NCBI RefSeq assembly: GCF_016025255.1
Contig: NZ_CP065592.1
Span: forward strand, 1,035,122 to 1,099,121
Direction: 5' to 3'
Source: Sphingosinicella flava
Lineage (GTDB): Bacteria; Pseudomonadota; Alphaproteobacteria; Sphingomonadales; Sphingomonadaceae
Length of the DNA stretch: 64,000 nucleotides
In this document: one piece after another, positions 54,295 to 62,752 of the stretch
Layout of the letters: each line of letters begins with the position of its first letter
Position numbering within the stretch: position 1 is the stretch's first letter
The notes under the pieces: generated by a model
Told to the model about the DNA's origin: nothing
The model's database searches: none
Seen by the model: only the letters and a program-made list of their open reading frames with translations
Program-made: the position numbers and the translations under genes

Positions 54295-55431
54295 TTAGAC
54301 AGACCGATACCAGTGAACCCCGTCTCGCATTTCACGCTGTGCCCGGCCTTCCACTTCGAGGCGGCGGAGATGCGCCATCGCTTCGCCTGTGGCGAGGCCG
54401 AGGACGCTGTCATCAATCTTCCGGCCGAACAGGACCGGGAAGCAATCCACGGCGCGGCGCGGCTCGTCGAGATGGCGATGAAGGGCGTCGAGACGGTCGC
54501 GATGGCCATGCGCCAGCGCGTCGAGGCGGGCGTGGAGGCCGGTGAAAGGTTCGCCATGAGCGGGCAAAACGAGCAGGGCGTCCGGAAGGCCGCGCAGCTT
54601 GTCGATGGAGCGCAGCCAGTCGCCCAACGGGTCGGCTTCCGGTTCGCTCAAGGACAGGGACACGTTCGATGTGATGCGCGGCAACACCTGGTCGCCCGCG
54701 ATCATCACTCCTCCGACATCGTCGACCAAGCAGGCATGTTCCGGGCAATGGCCGTTGCCGACGACAACCCGCCAGTCGCGGGTGCCGACCTGGATCGTAT
54801 CGCCTTCCATCATGCGGACGAAGCTGACCGGCACGGGGCTCACCACCGAAGAGAAGCGGCCCCAGCCCTTTGCTGCCTCCGCCGCAATGCAGTCCTCATC
54901 CCATCCCGCCGCACGCCAATAAGCAAAGGCTTCGGGAGGCGGCGTGTCGCGCACGTCGGCGGTCAGCATTCGCGCGAACAGCCATTCCTCGCGCGTCATC
55001 CAGAGCCGGACGTCGAACCTTTCGGTGAGCCAGCCCGCAAGACCGATATGGTCGGGGTGGAAATGCGTGACGATGATGCGGGTGACGGCCTGACCGGCCA
55101 GTGGTCCCGACAGCAACGCGTCCCACGCCTCGCGGCAGGGCGGGATATCGAGGCCGGTGTCGACGAGCGCAATGCCGCCTTCGTCCGCCAGCGCCCAGAC
55201 GTTGATGTGTTTGAGCGATCCGGGCACCGGCAGGCGTGCCCAGCCGATGCCTTCGGCGATTTCGATCAGCGCGCCCGGCTCGGGCACGCGGCGCCCGAAG
55301 GGATAGGTCAGGCCCTTGTGACTGAACGCCCCGCCGTCGACCAGCGAGGCGTCCGGCGCATCATTTTTTGAAGGGGTCGACAAAGCCCAGATCGTCTTCG
55401 CCGGTTTCGAAACCGGCCTTTTCCTGCGCAT
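54295..55431 (-). CDS. Metallo-beta-lactamase fold hydrolase
   Basis: A 378-residue MBL-fold protein. The zinc motif IIVTHFHPDHIGLAGWL (HxHxDH, about 120-137) is followed by a His in GNGHCPEHACL and an Asp in GVMIAGDQVLPRI; LPAHGEPF gives the last His. An extra C-terminal helical domain of about 80 residues resembles the thioesterase-like MBL subgroup. The substrate is unknown. Start uncertain: ATG 55431 has GGAGGAAG upstream but overlaps trcR by 71 bp; a TTG at 55383 is an alternative. Confidence 0.85.
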   Translation of the reverse strand: MRRKRPVSKPAKTIWALSTPSKNDAPDASLVDGGAFSHKGLTYPFGRRVPEPGALIEIAEGIGWARLPVPGSLKHINVWALADEGGIALVDTGLDIPPCREAWDALLSGPLAGQAVTRIIVTHFHPDHIGLAGWLTERFDVRLWMTREEWLFARMLTADVRDTPPPEAFAYWRAAGWDEDCIAAEAAKGWGRFSSVVSPVPVSFVRMMEGDTIQVGTRDWRVVVGNGHCPEHACLVDDVGGVMIAGDQVLPRITSNVSLSLSEPEADPLGDWLRSIDKLRGLPDALLVLPAHGEPFTGLHARLDALAHGHRDRLDALHRHLDEPRRAVDCFPVLFGRKIDDSVLGLATGEAMAHLRRLEVEGRAQREMRDGVHWYRSV

Positions 55432-56056
55432 GGACTTCCTCCGCCTCGCGAGCGGCGGCTTCGCGCTCGCGGCGCAGTTCCTCGATCAGCGCCTCGCGGT
55501 CGCCGTCGAGACGCGCGTCCTGCGGCTGGCCGTCCGTGCCCGCGGCCTTGGCAGCCTTCGCGACCACGGCGTCAAGCTCGCGCTGCGAGGTGAGGCCGAG
55601 CGTCACCGGATCCTTGGGCTGGATGTTGGCGATGTTCCAGTGGGTGCGGTCGCGGATCGCGGCGATGGTCGTGCGGGTCGTGCCGATCAGCTTGGAAATC
55701 TGGCCGTCCGAAATTTCCGGATGGTTGCGGATGATCCAGGCGATGCCGTCGGGCTTGTCCTGGCGCTTGGAGACCGGCGTGTAGCGGGGGCCCTTGGTGC
55801 GGATGGCCTGGTCGGGCTCCTTCTGCATGACGAGGCGGTAATTGGGATCGGCTTGGCCCTTGTCGATCTCTTCCTGAGTCAGCTCGCCCGCGCGGAGCGG
55901 GCTCCGGCCGGTCAATTTGGTCGCGGCGGCATCGTCGGCGATCGCCTGCACTTCCAGGACATGGAGGCCGCAGAAAGCGGCGATCTGCTCGAAGGTGAGC
56001 GCGGTATTGTCGACCAGCCAGGAAGCGGTCGCATGGGGCATGAGCGGCTGGGCCAC
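55361..56056 (-). CDS. trcR: Cell cycle transcriptional regulator TrcR (DUF1013)
   Basis: A 231-residue protein of the alphaproteobacterial DUF1013 family. LMPHATASWLVDNTALTFEQIAAFCGLHVLEVQAIADD (segments LMPHATASWLVDNTALTF and QIAAFCGLHVLEVQAIAD), LTQEEIDKGQADPNYRL, GPRYTPVSKRQDKPDGIAW (segment RYTPVSKRQDKPDGI) and KLIGTTRTTIAAIRDRTHWN are family marks and include helix-turn-helix-like parts. In Caulobacter the homologue binds RNA polymerase and affects cell-cycle transcription. The C-terminal third is a charged coiled coil. GTG 56056 (VAQPLMPH) has CCGGAGG at ideal spacing and is preferred over a TTG at 56074. Confidence 0.88.
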   Translation of the reverse strand: MAQPLMPHATASWLVDNTALTFEQIAAFCGLHVLEVQAIADDAAATKLTGRSPLRAGELTQEEIDKGQADPNYRLVMQKEPDQAIRTKGPRYTPVSKRQDKPDGIAWIIRNHPEISDGQISKLIGTTRTTIAAIRDRTHWNIANIQPKDPVTLGLTSQRELDAVVAKAAKAAGTDGQPQDARLDGDREALIEELRREREAAAREAEEVHAQEKAGFETGEDDLGFVDPFKK

Positions 56057-56069
56057 GAAATCCTCCGGA

Positions 56070-56100
56070 AACAATAAGGGCCGCCCCTCACGGAGCGGCC
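56070..56100 (-). terminator. Hairpin with T-rich tail just upstream of trcR
   Basis: On the minus strand GGCCGCTCC (56100-56092) and GGGGCGGCC (56087-56079) form a 9-bp stem with one wobble around GTGA, followed by CTTATTGTTT (56078-56069). It fits the end of the TonB receptor transcript, but it also lies only a few bases before the trcR ribosome-binding site, so it may be an attenuator-like leader. Confidence 0.7.
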
Positions 56101-56151
56101 AGCGTTATTGCGACAGGTAGTAGGGAAGCGAAAAAAGAGCAAGCCACCGCA

Positions 56152-58104
56152 TCAATAATCTGCCGTCAGGGACAGACGGAAACGCCTAGGCTCGCTGTAG
56201 CTCAGGGCTTCCGCGCTGCTTACCTGCCAAGAATATTCATTGAAGATGTTTTGAACTTGGAAGCGAAGCGCGAGCGGCAATTTGCCGGCCTTGAAGCGAT
56301 AGCGTCCCCCGATATCCAGGGTCATAACATCCGGAAGGAACAGGTCATTGCGTCCTTCGGCGTTCGCGGTCGCATGGGCAGCTTGCCTGCCGGCATATTC
56401 TACCCGGCCGTCCAAGGCGATGTTAGGATCGAAAGGCAAGCGGTAATTGGCGCTGAAGGTCAGGCGTGTGCCGGGAACGCTCACGGGGCGTTGTCCGATC
56501 CTGCCCGCGCGAACCTCGATTCCGCTGAGCTTAGGGTCCATCGCATAACCGCCAATCACAGCGGTCAAACCCTCCGCCACTTCGCCGGTCAGAGACGCCT
56601 CGATCCCGCGATGGCGGACGGTACCGATCAAATCATAGACGTTCGTATCGCGGCGAAGGCCGGCATAAGGCTTGTTGATATCGAACCCCGCGACGACCAG
56701 CGCCGCATTGGGCGACAGAGCATAGCGAAGCCCCACTTCCTCTGCCTGACATGGATCGGCGGCAAGACCGCGTTGCGATTGACCGCAGTTTGCGGCGCGA
56801 CACCCGCTTCCTCGAGCCCGCGTGTATAGGAACCATAGATGGACAGACTCGGCGTCAAGGGAATGATCGCCATGCCATTGTATAACCAGGGATCGGCAGT
56901 CGTTTCCTCCGCCGGGCTGCCTGACCGCGTAAAAACTTTGCGATATTGCGTCTTGAATAGGGACAATGACGTCAAAAGCCTGTCCGCCCAGGCGAAACGA
57001 TAGGTCAGCCCGGCCCCGATCTGATCAACGACATCCGTATCCCGGCTTTGCGCCGAGAGGGTGAGGGGATCGGTTTGGACCTGCTCGTCGAACAAGTTCA
57101 CCATGCCGAGATTGAGCAAGGCATCGCCGCCGAAACGCGCGCTCGAGCGTCGTCCACGAAGATAGGCCGAAATCCGGTGGTCGAATGTACCCTGCTGGCG
57201 ATGCCATCCCAGCTTCATTTCGCCCGACCAGGCGGTGAAGCGCTGCTGCGGCGACGCCAGGATGACGCTGCGAGCGTTGCCATTGGCATCGGCGCTCGAA
57301 AAAATTTGAAGGAAAGCCTTTTCGGGATGGTTTTGCGAAAAGAAGCCGCCCGCCCCAAGCTGCCATTCCTTACCAATCCCCTTTTCGACGGTCACCCCCG
57401 CAAGTCGGCTCTGGCCTTTCTCTTGTGCCCATTCTTGTCCAAGAAAGCGCCGCCGTTCGATATGGGGCGGAAGCACCGGGCCTGTCGTCGTGATCCGGAA
57501 CTGTGCGTCGCGTTCGTATCGATACTCGACGCCGAACAGATGGAATTGAGCATTCGCGATAGCGAACTTCGCCGCCCCCCCCCAATAGTACGCCTCTTCC
57601 ATCGCCGCCCTGGAAATCATTTTCGTCTGGCATTAGAAGCAAGGTGCCGATCACACCCGCTTTATCCCCTCCAAACGTGGCATTTTGAAACAACTCCAGT
57701 TGCGGCCGTTCATAGGTATTGAGATGCAGCGTCGCTTGGCTTGCGCGCGCTTCGGACGGAAGCTTCATACGATATCCAACGACACCGGATGGTCCAGGTA
57801 GATCGGTCGCATAGGTGTTCCGGCCGACGCCTACTGTGACATTCTCAACGAGCGGGCTGCTCGTTCCTGAGCTTCGCACGAAATAATAATTGTTAATCCT
57901 ATAGTTACCCGCTGCTTCCAGATTGAAGCCGCGCACGCGTCGTTCATCGTAGATTCCGACGCTTTCATTGCCGACCCGGTAACCGAACGCATCCGATGCC
58001 CCTGTAACGGCATTGGCGGTCGCTTGCGCGTAAAGTTCACTTTCGCAAAAAGATGCCGTCGCAACCAATGCTGCGATCGCGCCACTTCCGAATAATCTGG
58101 CCAT
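56152..58104 (-). pseudogene. TonB-dependent siderophore-type receptor with two frameshifts
   Basis: Three overlapping frames together make one outer membrane receptor. The N-terminal piece (58104 to about 57575; MARLFGSGAIAALVATASF signal, then a plug-like RVGNESVGIYDERRVRGFNL) loses frame in a run of nine G on the minus strand (57583-57575); eight G would join VLLGG to AAKFAIANAQFHLFGVEY. The middle piece runs to about 56745, where a one-base loss in CAGAGGAAG separates LPPIHVRQ from EEVGLRYALSPN. The C-terminal barrel ends LSLTADY with the terminal aromatic residue. The intact protein would be about 650 residues and import a chelated metal. The first shift is compatible with phase variation; both shifts could also be sequencing errors. 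Confidence 0.85.
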
Positions 58105-58187
58105 ATGTCCCCCGTTTCAAGGCGAGGGCTAGCGTAAGGCAATGAAGCTGCCTTCCCGATTATTGCTTTCAAAAAGGGCATGCGGAC

Positions 58188-59189
58188 TTAGCTGAGGGTC
58201 AGCACGATCTTCCCGACATGCTCCCCCTCTTCCATTCGGCGATGCGCATCGGCTGCCTGCTCCAGCGGAAAGGTGGCATCGATGACGGGCTTCAACTGCC
58301 CAGCGGCGGCATGGGGCCAGACCTTCGCGGCGAGATCGGCGGCGACCCTGCTCTTGAAGGCGGTGTCGCGGGCGCGAAGGGTGGAGCCGGTGAGAACAAG
58401 GCGCTTGGCCATGACCTGCCAGACCGGAATTTCCGCCTTGGCACCGCGCTGGGCCGCGATGGAAACGTGGCGGCCTTCGGCTCGAAGACAAGCGATGTTC
58501 CGAGCGACATAATCGCCACCGACCATGTCGAGGACGACCGCAACGCCCTTACCGCCGGTAAATGACTCCACGGCCTGGACGAAATCCTCGGAGCGATAGT
58601 TGATCGCGTGCGCCGCGCCGAGATCGAAGGCGCGGCGGCACTTTTCGTCCGATCCGGCGGTGACGATCACGTCCATGCCGAACAGACGGCCGAGGAGAAT
58701 AGCCATCGTGCCGATGCCGCTCGTCCCGCCATGGACGAGCACCGTGTCGCCCTCCTTCGCGCCACCGCGCTCGAAGAGGTTGGTCCAGACGGTGAAGAGC
58801 GTTTCCGGAATGGCTGCGGCCTCGACCATGGTGAGAGCATCCGGCACGGGCAGGCATTGCCCGACGGGCGCCGTGCAATATTGGGCATAGCCGCCGCCCG
58901 AGACGAGCGCGCAGACGGGCTTGCCGGTCCAATCGGCCTCGACGCCGGCGCCCAGCGCGACAACCTCCCCCGCGACTTCCAGCCCGGGAATGGACGGCGC
59001 GCCCGGTGGTGGGGGATAAAGGCCCTGGCGCTGCATCACGTCCGGACGATTGACGCCCGCTGCCGAGACGCGGATCAGCACTTCGCCTGGGCCAAGCGCG
59101 GGCAGAGGCCGCTCCACGGGCACCAGCACCTCCGGCCCGCCCGGTCCTTCGGGATCGATGGCGATCATGCGTTCGGGCAAAGCGGCCAT
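58188..59189 (-). CDS. NAD(P)H quinone oxidoreductase (PIG3/Qor type)
   Basis: A 333-residue zinc-independent medium-chain dehydrogenase. LIRVSAAGVNRPDVMQRQGLYPPPPGAPSIPGLEVAG (segments AAGVNRPDVMQRQGLYPPPPG and PGLEVAG) is the TIGR02824/PIG3 signature, and VLVHGGTSGIGTMAILLG (about 145-162) is the NADPH-binding loop. No zinc ligands are present. It reduces quinones with NADPH; the exact substrate is unknown. The gene lies 83 bp upstream of the receptor pseudogene on the same strand. Confidence 0.9.
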   Translation of the reverse strand: MAALPERMIAIDPEGPGGPEVLVPVERPLPALGPGEVLIRVSAAGVNRPDVMQRQGLYPPPPGAPSIPGLEVAGEVVALGAGVEADWTGKPVCALVSGGGYAQYCTAPVGQCLPVPDALTMVEAAAIPETLFTVWTNLFERGGAKEGDTVLVHGGTSGIGTMAILLGRLFGMDVIVTAGSDEKCRRAFDLGAAHAINYRSEDFVQAVESFTGGKGVAVVLDMVGGDYVARNIACLRAEGRHVSIAAQRGAKAEIPVWQVMAKRLVLTGSTLRARDTAFKSRVAADLAAKVWPHAAAGQLKPVIDATFPLEQAADAHRRMEEGEHVGKIVLTLS

Positions 59190-59264
59190 GTCACCTCCAC
59201 ATTTCGTCGCAAGCGCGGCCTGCGGCTTATTGACTCCGGGGTTCGGGGGGTCAACGCTGCGACC

Positions 59265-59462
59265 ATGGATTTGGACGAACTCTTCCCGAACAAACCCGGC
59301 GATCCGTTGACCCAGCTTTTAAAGCAGGATCTGGATCCCCTGTCGGTCGAGGAGCTTCATGCCCGCATCGCCGCCCTGGAGGGCGAAATCGCGCGCATAA
59401 AGGGTAAAATCGAGGCGGCGGTTAACCATCGAGCAAGCGCCGAGGCTCTATTTAAGAAGTGA
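59265..59462 (+). CDS. DUF1192 small protein
   Basis: A 65-residue protein. MDLDELFPNKPGDPLTQLLKQDLDPLSVEELHARIAALEGEI (segments LFPNKPGDPL, DLDPLSVEELHARIAALEGEI) matches the DUF1192 family, with a short coiled coil at the C-terminus (EGEIARIKGKIEAAV). The family is restricted to alphaproteobacteria and has no function known to me. It is divergent from the quinone oxidoreductase gene. Confidence 0.88.
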   Translation: MDLDELFPNKPGDPLTQLLKQDLDPLSVEELHARIAALEGEIARIKGKIEAAVNHRASAEALFKK

Positions 59463-59588
59463 CTCGAAAGCCGGGGGATCGAACACCTTTCTCCAGCGAT
59501 TTGGGTCACCTGCTTGATGATCGGGGGAGGCGTCCCGACATTGAGGGCAAGGCGTCCGGCGTCGTGGCCGGACAGTAAGGAGTAAGAC

Positions 59589-61904
59589 ATGCCGTCATTT
59601 GCCCGCGAATTGGAACAGACGCTCCACACGGCTTTGGCCGAAGCGAGCGGCCGCAGGCACGAATATGCGACGCTGGAGCACCTCCTGCTTGCCCTGATCG
59701 AGGACGAACATGCCTCGAAGGTCATGCAGGCATGCGGCGTCAACACCGCAGAATTGCGCGATTCCGTGCGCACCTATCTCGATACCGAACTCGAAGCGCT
59801 GAAGGTCGACGGGGAAACCGATCCGTCCCCGACCAGCGGCTTCCAGCGCGTCGTCCAGCGCGCGATCCTGCACGTCCAATCGTCGGGGCGCGATGAAGTA
59901 ACCGGCGCCAATGTGCTGGTTGCCTTGTTCAGCGAGCGGGAGAGCTATGCCGTCTATTTCCTGCAACAGCAGGACATGAGCCGCCTCGATGCCGTGAGCT
60001 TCATCAGCCACGGCGTCGGCAAGGGCCAGACGGCCGCCGAGCCGACCGAGGTCAAGGGTGCGGCCGAGGAAGCCAAGGCTGAGGACGGCAAGAAGAAGGG
60101 CGAGAGCGCGCTCAAGCAATTCACTGTCAACCTGAATGAAAAGGCGCTGGAAGGCCGCGTCGATCCGCTGATCGGGCGCGGGCCGGAAGTCGACCGCACC
60201 GTGCAGATCCTCTGCCGCCGGTCGAAGAACAACCCGCTTTATGTGGGCGATCCGGGCGTCGGCAAGACCGCCATCGCGGAAGGCCTCGCCCGCAAGATCG
60301 TCGAAGGCGATGTGCCCGAGGTGCTGAAGCCCGCCGTCATCTACTCGCTCGACATGGGCGCCCTCCTCGCGGGAACCCGCTATCGCGGCGATTTCGAGGA
60401 ACGGCTGAAACAGGTGGTAAACGAGCTCGAGAAGCTCCCGCACGCCGTCCTCTTCATCGACGAAATCCACACGGTGATCGGCGCGGGCGCGACCAGCGGC
60501 GGCGCGATGGATGCCTCGAATCTGCTCAAGCCGGCGCTGTCGGGCGGCACGATCCGCTGCATCGGTTCGACCACCTATAAGGAGTTCCGCAATCATTTCG
60601 AGAAGGACCGGGCCCTGCTCCGGCGCTTCCAGAAGATCGATGTGAACGAGCCCACGGTCGAAGATACGATCAAGATCATTGCCGGTCTGCGCTCGGCCTT
60701 CGAGGAGCATCACAGCGTCAAGTACACGCCCGATGCGATCAAGGCGGCGGTCGAGCTTTCGGCGCGCTACATCAACGACCGTAAGCTGCCGGACAAGGCG
60801 ATCGACGTGATCGACGAGGTCGGCGCAATGCAGATGCTCGTTCCGCCCAACAAGCGGAAGAAGACGATCACCACCAAGGAGATCGAGAGCGTCATTTCGA
60901 CCATGGCCCGCATCCCGCCGAAATCGGTCTCGAGCGACGACAAGAAGCAGCTCGAACATCTCGAGCGCGACCTGAAGCGCGTCGTCTTCGGCCAGGATGC
61001 CGCGATCGGCGTGCTGTCCTCGGCGATCAAGCTCTCCCGCGCGGGGCTTCGCGATCCGGACAAGCCGATCGGCAACTATCTCTTCTCCGGCCCCACCGGC
61101 GTCGGCAAGACCGAGGTTGCCCGGCAGCTCGCCAGCATCATGGGCATTCCGCTCCAGCGGTTCGACATGTCGGAATATATGGAACGGCACTCGGTCAGCC
61201 GTCTGATCGGCGCGCCTCCGGGCTATGTCGGCTACGATCAGGGCGGTCTCCTGACCGACGCGGTCGACCAGCACCCACACAGCGTGCTGCTCCTCGACGA
61301 GATAGAGAAGGCGCATCCGGACCTGTTCAACATCCTCCTGCAGGTGATGGACAACGGCAAGCTCACCGATCATCACGGCAAGACGGTCGATTTCCGCAAC
61401 GTCATCCTGATCATGACGACCAATGCGGGCGCCAGCGACATGGCGCGCGAGGGCGTCGGCTTCGGCAACATCACCCGCGAGGGCGAGGATGAGGAAGCGA
61501 TCAAGCGGATGTTCACGCCGGAATTCCGCAACCGCCTCGATGCCGTGGTCCCGTTCGGCTATCTGCCGCCGGAAGTCGTCGCGCGGGTGGTGGACAAGTT
61601 CATCCTCCAGCTCGAACTGCAGCTGGCGGACCGGAACGTCCACATCAGCCTCGACGACGAAGCAAAGCAGTGGCTCACCGTCCGCGGCTACGACAAGCTC
61701 TACGGCGCGCGCCCGATGGGCCGCCTTGTCCAAGAGAAGATCAAGCAGCCGCTGGCCGAGGAGCTTCTGTTCGGCAAGCTGGTCAACGGCGGCGAGGTGC
61801 AGGTCCGGATCAAGGACAATGCGCCCGCCTTCGAAATCATCGCCGCTCCGCCCAAGTCTCCGCGCAAGAAAGGCGGCGGCAAAAAAGCGGAAGTCAAAGC
61901 CTGA
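59589..61904 (+). CDS. clpA: ATP-dependent Clp protease ATP-binding subunit ClpA
   Basis: A 771-residue AAA+ unfoldase that feeds substrates to ClpP. The ClpN domain (LEQTLHTALAEASGRRHEYATLEHLLLALI, segment HEYATLEHLLLALI), AAA domain 1 with Walker A GDPGVGKTAIAEGLA (about 222) and AAA domain 2 with GPTGVGKTEVARQLA (about 504) are complete, with the DEIHTVIGAG and DEIEKAHPD Walker B motifs. No long middle domain is present, so it is ClpA and not ClpB. A Lys-rich tail ends it. No clpS is in the 126-bp gap upstream. Ribosome-binding site TAAGGAG. Confidence 0.96.
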   Translation: MPSFARELEQTLHTALAEASGRRHEYATLEHLLLALIEDEHASKVMQACGVNTAELRDSVRTYLDTELEALKVDGETDPSPTSGFQRVVQRAILHVQSSGRDEVTGANVLVALFSERESYAVYFLQQQDMSRLDAVSFISHGVGKGQTAAEPTEVKGAAEEAKAEDGKKKGESALKQFTVNLNEKALEGRVDPLIGRGPEVDRTVQILCRRSKNNPLYVGDPGVGKTAIAEGLARKIVEGDVPEVLKPAVIYSLDMGALLAGTRYRGDFEERLKQVVNELEKLPHAVLFIDEIHTVIGAGATSGGAMDASNLLKPALSGGTIRCIGSTTYKEFRNHFEKDRALLRRFQKIDVNEPTVEDTIKIIAGLRSAFEEHHSVKYTPDAIKAAVELSARYINDRKLPDKAIDVIDEVGAMQMLVPPNKRKKTITTKEIESVISTMARIPPKSVSSDDKKQLEHLERDLKRVVFGQDAAIGVLSSAIKLSRAGLRDPDKPIGNYLFSGPTGVGKTEVARQLASIMGIPLQRFDMSEYMERHSVSRLIGAPPGYVGYDQGGLLTDAVDQHPHSVLLLDEIEKAHPDLFNILLQVMDNGKLTDHHGKTVDFRNVILIMTTNAGASDMAREGVGFGNITREGEDEEAIKRMFTPEFRNRLDAVVPFGYLPPEVVARVVDKFILQLELQLADRNVHISLDDEAKQWLTVRGYDKLYGARPMGRLVQEKIKQPLAEELLFGKLVNGGEVQVRIKDNAPAFEIIAAPPKSPRKKGGGKKAEVKA

Positions 61905-61910
61905 TGAAGA

Positions 61911-61937
61911 GGCCCTCCCTAACCGGAGGGCCTTTTC
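61911..61937 (+). terminator. Rho-independent terminator of clpA
   Basis: GGCCCTCC at 61911-61918 and GGAGGGCC at 61925-61932 form a perfect 8-bp stem with a six-base loop, followed by TTTT. It directly follows the clpA stop by four bases. Confidence 0.92.
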
Positions 61938-61939
61938 CT

Positions 61940-62060
61940 AAATCCTCCCCGGCACGGGGAGGGGGACCAGCCGAAGGCTGGTGGAGGGGTTGATCCGGCC
62001 TTCGCGCCAGCCCCTCCGTCAGCGCTGCGCGCTGCCACCTCCCCGTTCCGGGGAGGATTT
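61940..62060. repeat. Large inverted-repeat element, family F (AATCCTCCCC type)
   Basis: AAATCCTCCCCGGCACGGGG at 61940 and CCCCGTTCCGGGGAGGATTT ending at 62060 are outer inverted arms. Inner GGACCAGCCGAAGGCTGG, GTGGAGGGG/CCCCTCC and AGCGCTGCGCGCT hairpins fill the centre. The unit is about 120 bp and has no coding content. It separates the clpA terminator from the glutathione transferase gene. Confidence 0.87.
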
Positions 62061-62099
62061 CAATGTGCTAAGCTTCCTGCAAAACAGGGAGAGCCATTC

Positions 62100-62732
62100 A
62101 TGACCAACCTTACCCTCTACACAAACCCCATGTCGCGCGGGCGGATCGCCCGCTGGATGATGGAAGAAATCGGCGAGCCCTATGAAACCGTCATCCTCGA
62201 CTTCGGCACGACGATGAAGGGCGAAGAGTATCTTGCCGTCAATCCGATGGGGAAGGTGCCCGCCATCAAGCATGGCGATGTGGTCGTGACCGAAGCCGCC
62301 GCCATCTGCGCTTATCTTGCCGACGCTTTCCCGGAAAAGAATCTTGCGCCGCCGCCAGGGGATCCACGCCGGGGGCCCTATTATCGCTGGCTGTTCTTCG
62401 CGGCGGGGCCGGTGGAAACAGCCGTTACCGCTAAGGCGCTGGGCCTCCTCGCTCCCGCCGACAAAAGCGGCATGGCGGGCTATGGCAGCTATGAAGCGAC
62501 GATCGACGCGCTCGAATATGCCGTGTCGCAAAGCGACTATATCTGCGGCGACCAGTTCACCGCCGCCGATCTCTATGTCGGCGCGCAGATTGGCTGGGGC
62601 ACGATGTTCGGCACCATCGAAAAGCGTCCGGCCTTCATGGACTATCTCGCCCGCATCCAGTCGCGCCCGGCCGCCAAGCGCGCGAACGAGCTGGACGACG
62701 CGCTCATCCCGAAGCAGCAGGGGCAAGGCTGA
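62100..62732 (+). CDS. Glutathione S-transferase
   Basis: A 210-residue cytosolic transferase. The thioredoxin-like N-terminal domain begins LTLYTNPMSRGRIARWMMEE, has the glutathione-binding cis-proline region in NPMGKVPAIKHGD and the TEAAAICAYLADAFPE helix (about 65-80). The C-terminal helical domain has QFTAADLYVGAQIGW (about 157-171), the conserved Asp of the fold. It conjugates glutathione to electrophiles; substrate not known. Followed after 20 bp by the dienelactone hydrolase gene. Confidence 0.9.
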   Translation: MTNLTLYTNPMSRGRIARWMMEEIGEPYETVILDFGTTMKGEEYLAVNPMGKVPAIKHGDVVVTEAAAICAYLADAFPEKNLAPPPGDPRRGPYYRWLFFAAGPVETAVTAKALGLLAPADKSGMAGYGSYEATIDALEYAVSQSDYICGDQFTAADLYVGAQIGWGTMFGTIEKRPAFMDYLARIQSRPAAKRANELDDALIPKQQGQG

Positions 62733-62752
62733 AAGACCGAGGAGGCCGGAAC

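Noticed and set aside
51971-54298. 775-codon frame on the plus strand
   Set aside because: It runs antisense through ispA, xseB and fadD and across a palindromic repeat. No domain is visible.
56736-57620. Treating the receptor pieces as three separate genes
   Set aside because: The pieces join into one continuous receptor with single-base changes, and only the first has a signal peptide and only the last a barrel end.
59595-61733. 712-codon frame on the minus strand
   Set aside because: It is exactly antisense to clpA, whose AAA motifs are complete. Long antisense frames are expected in GC-rich genes.
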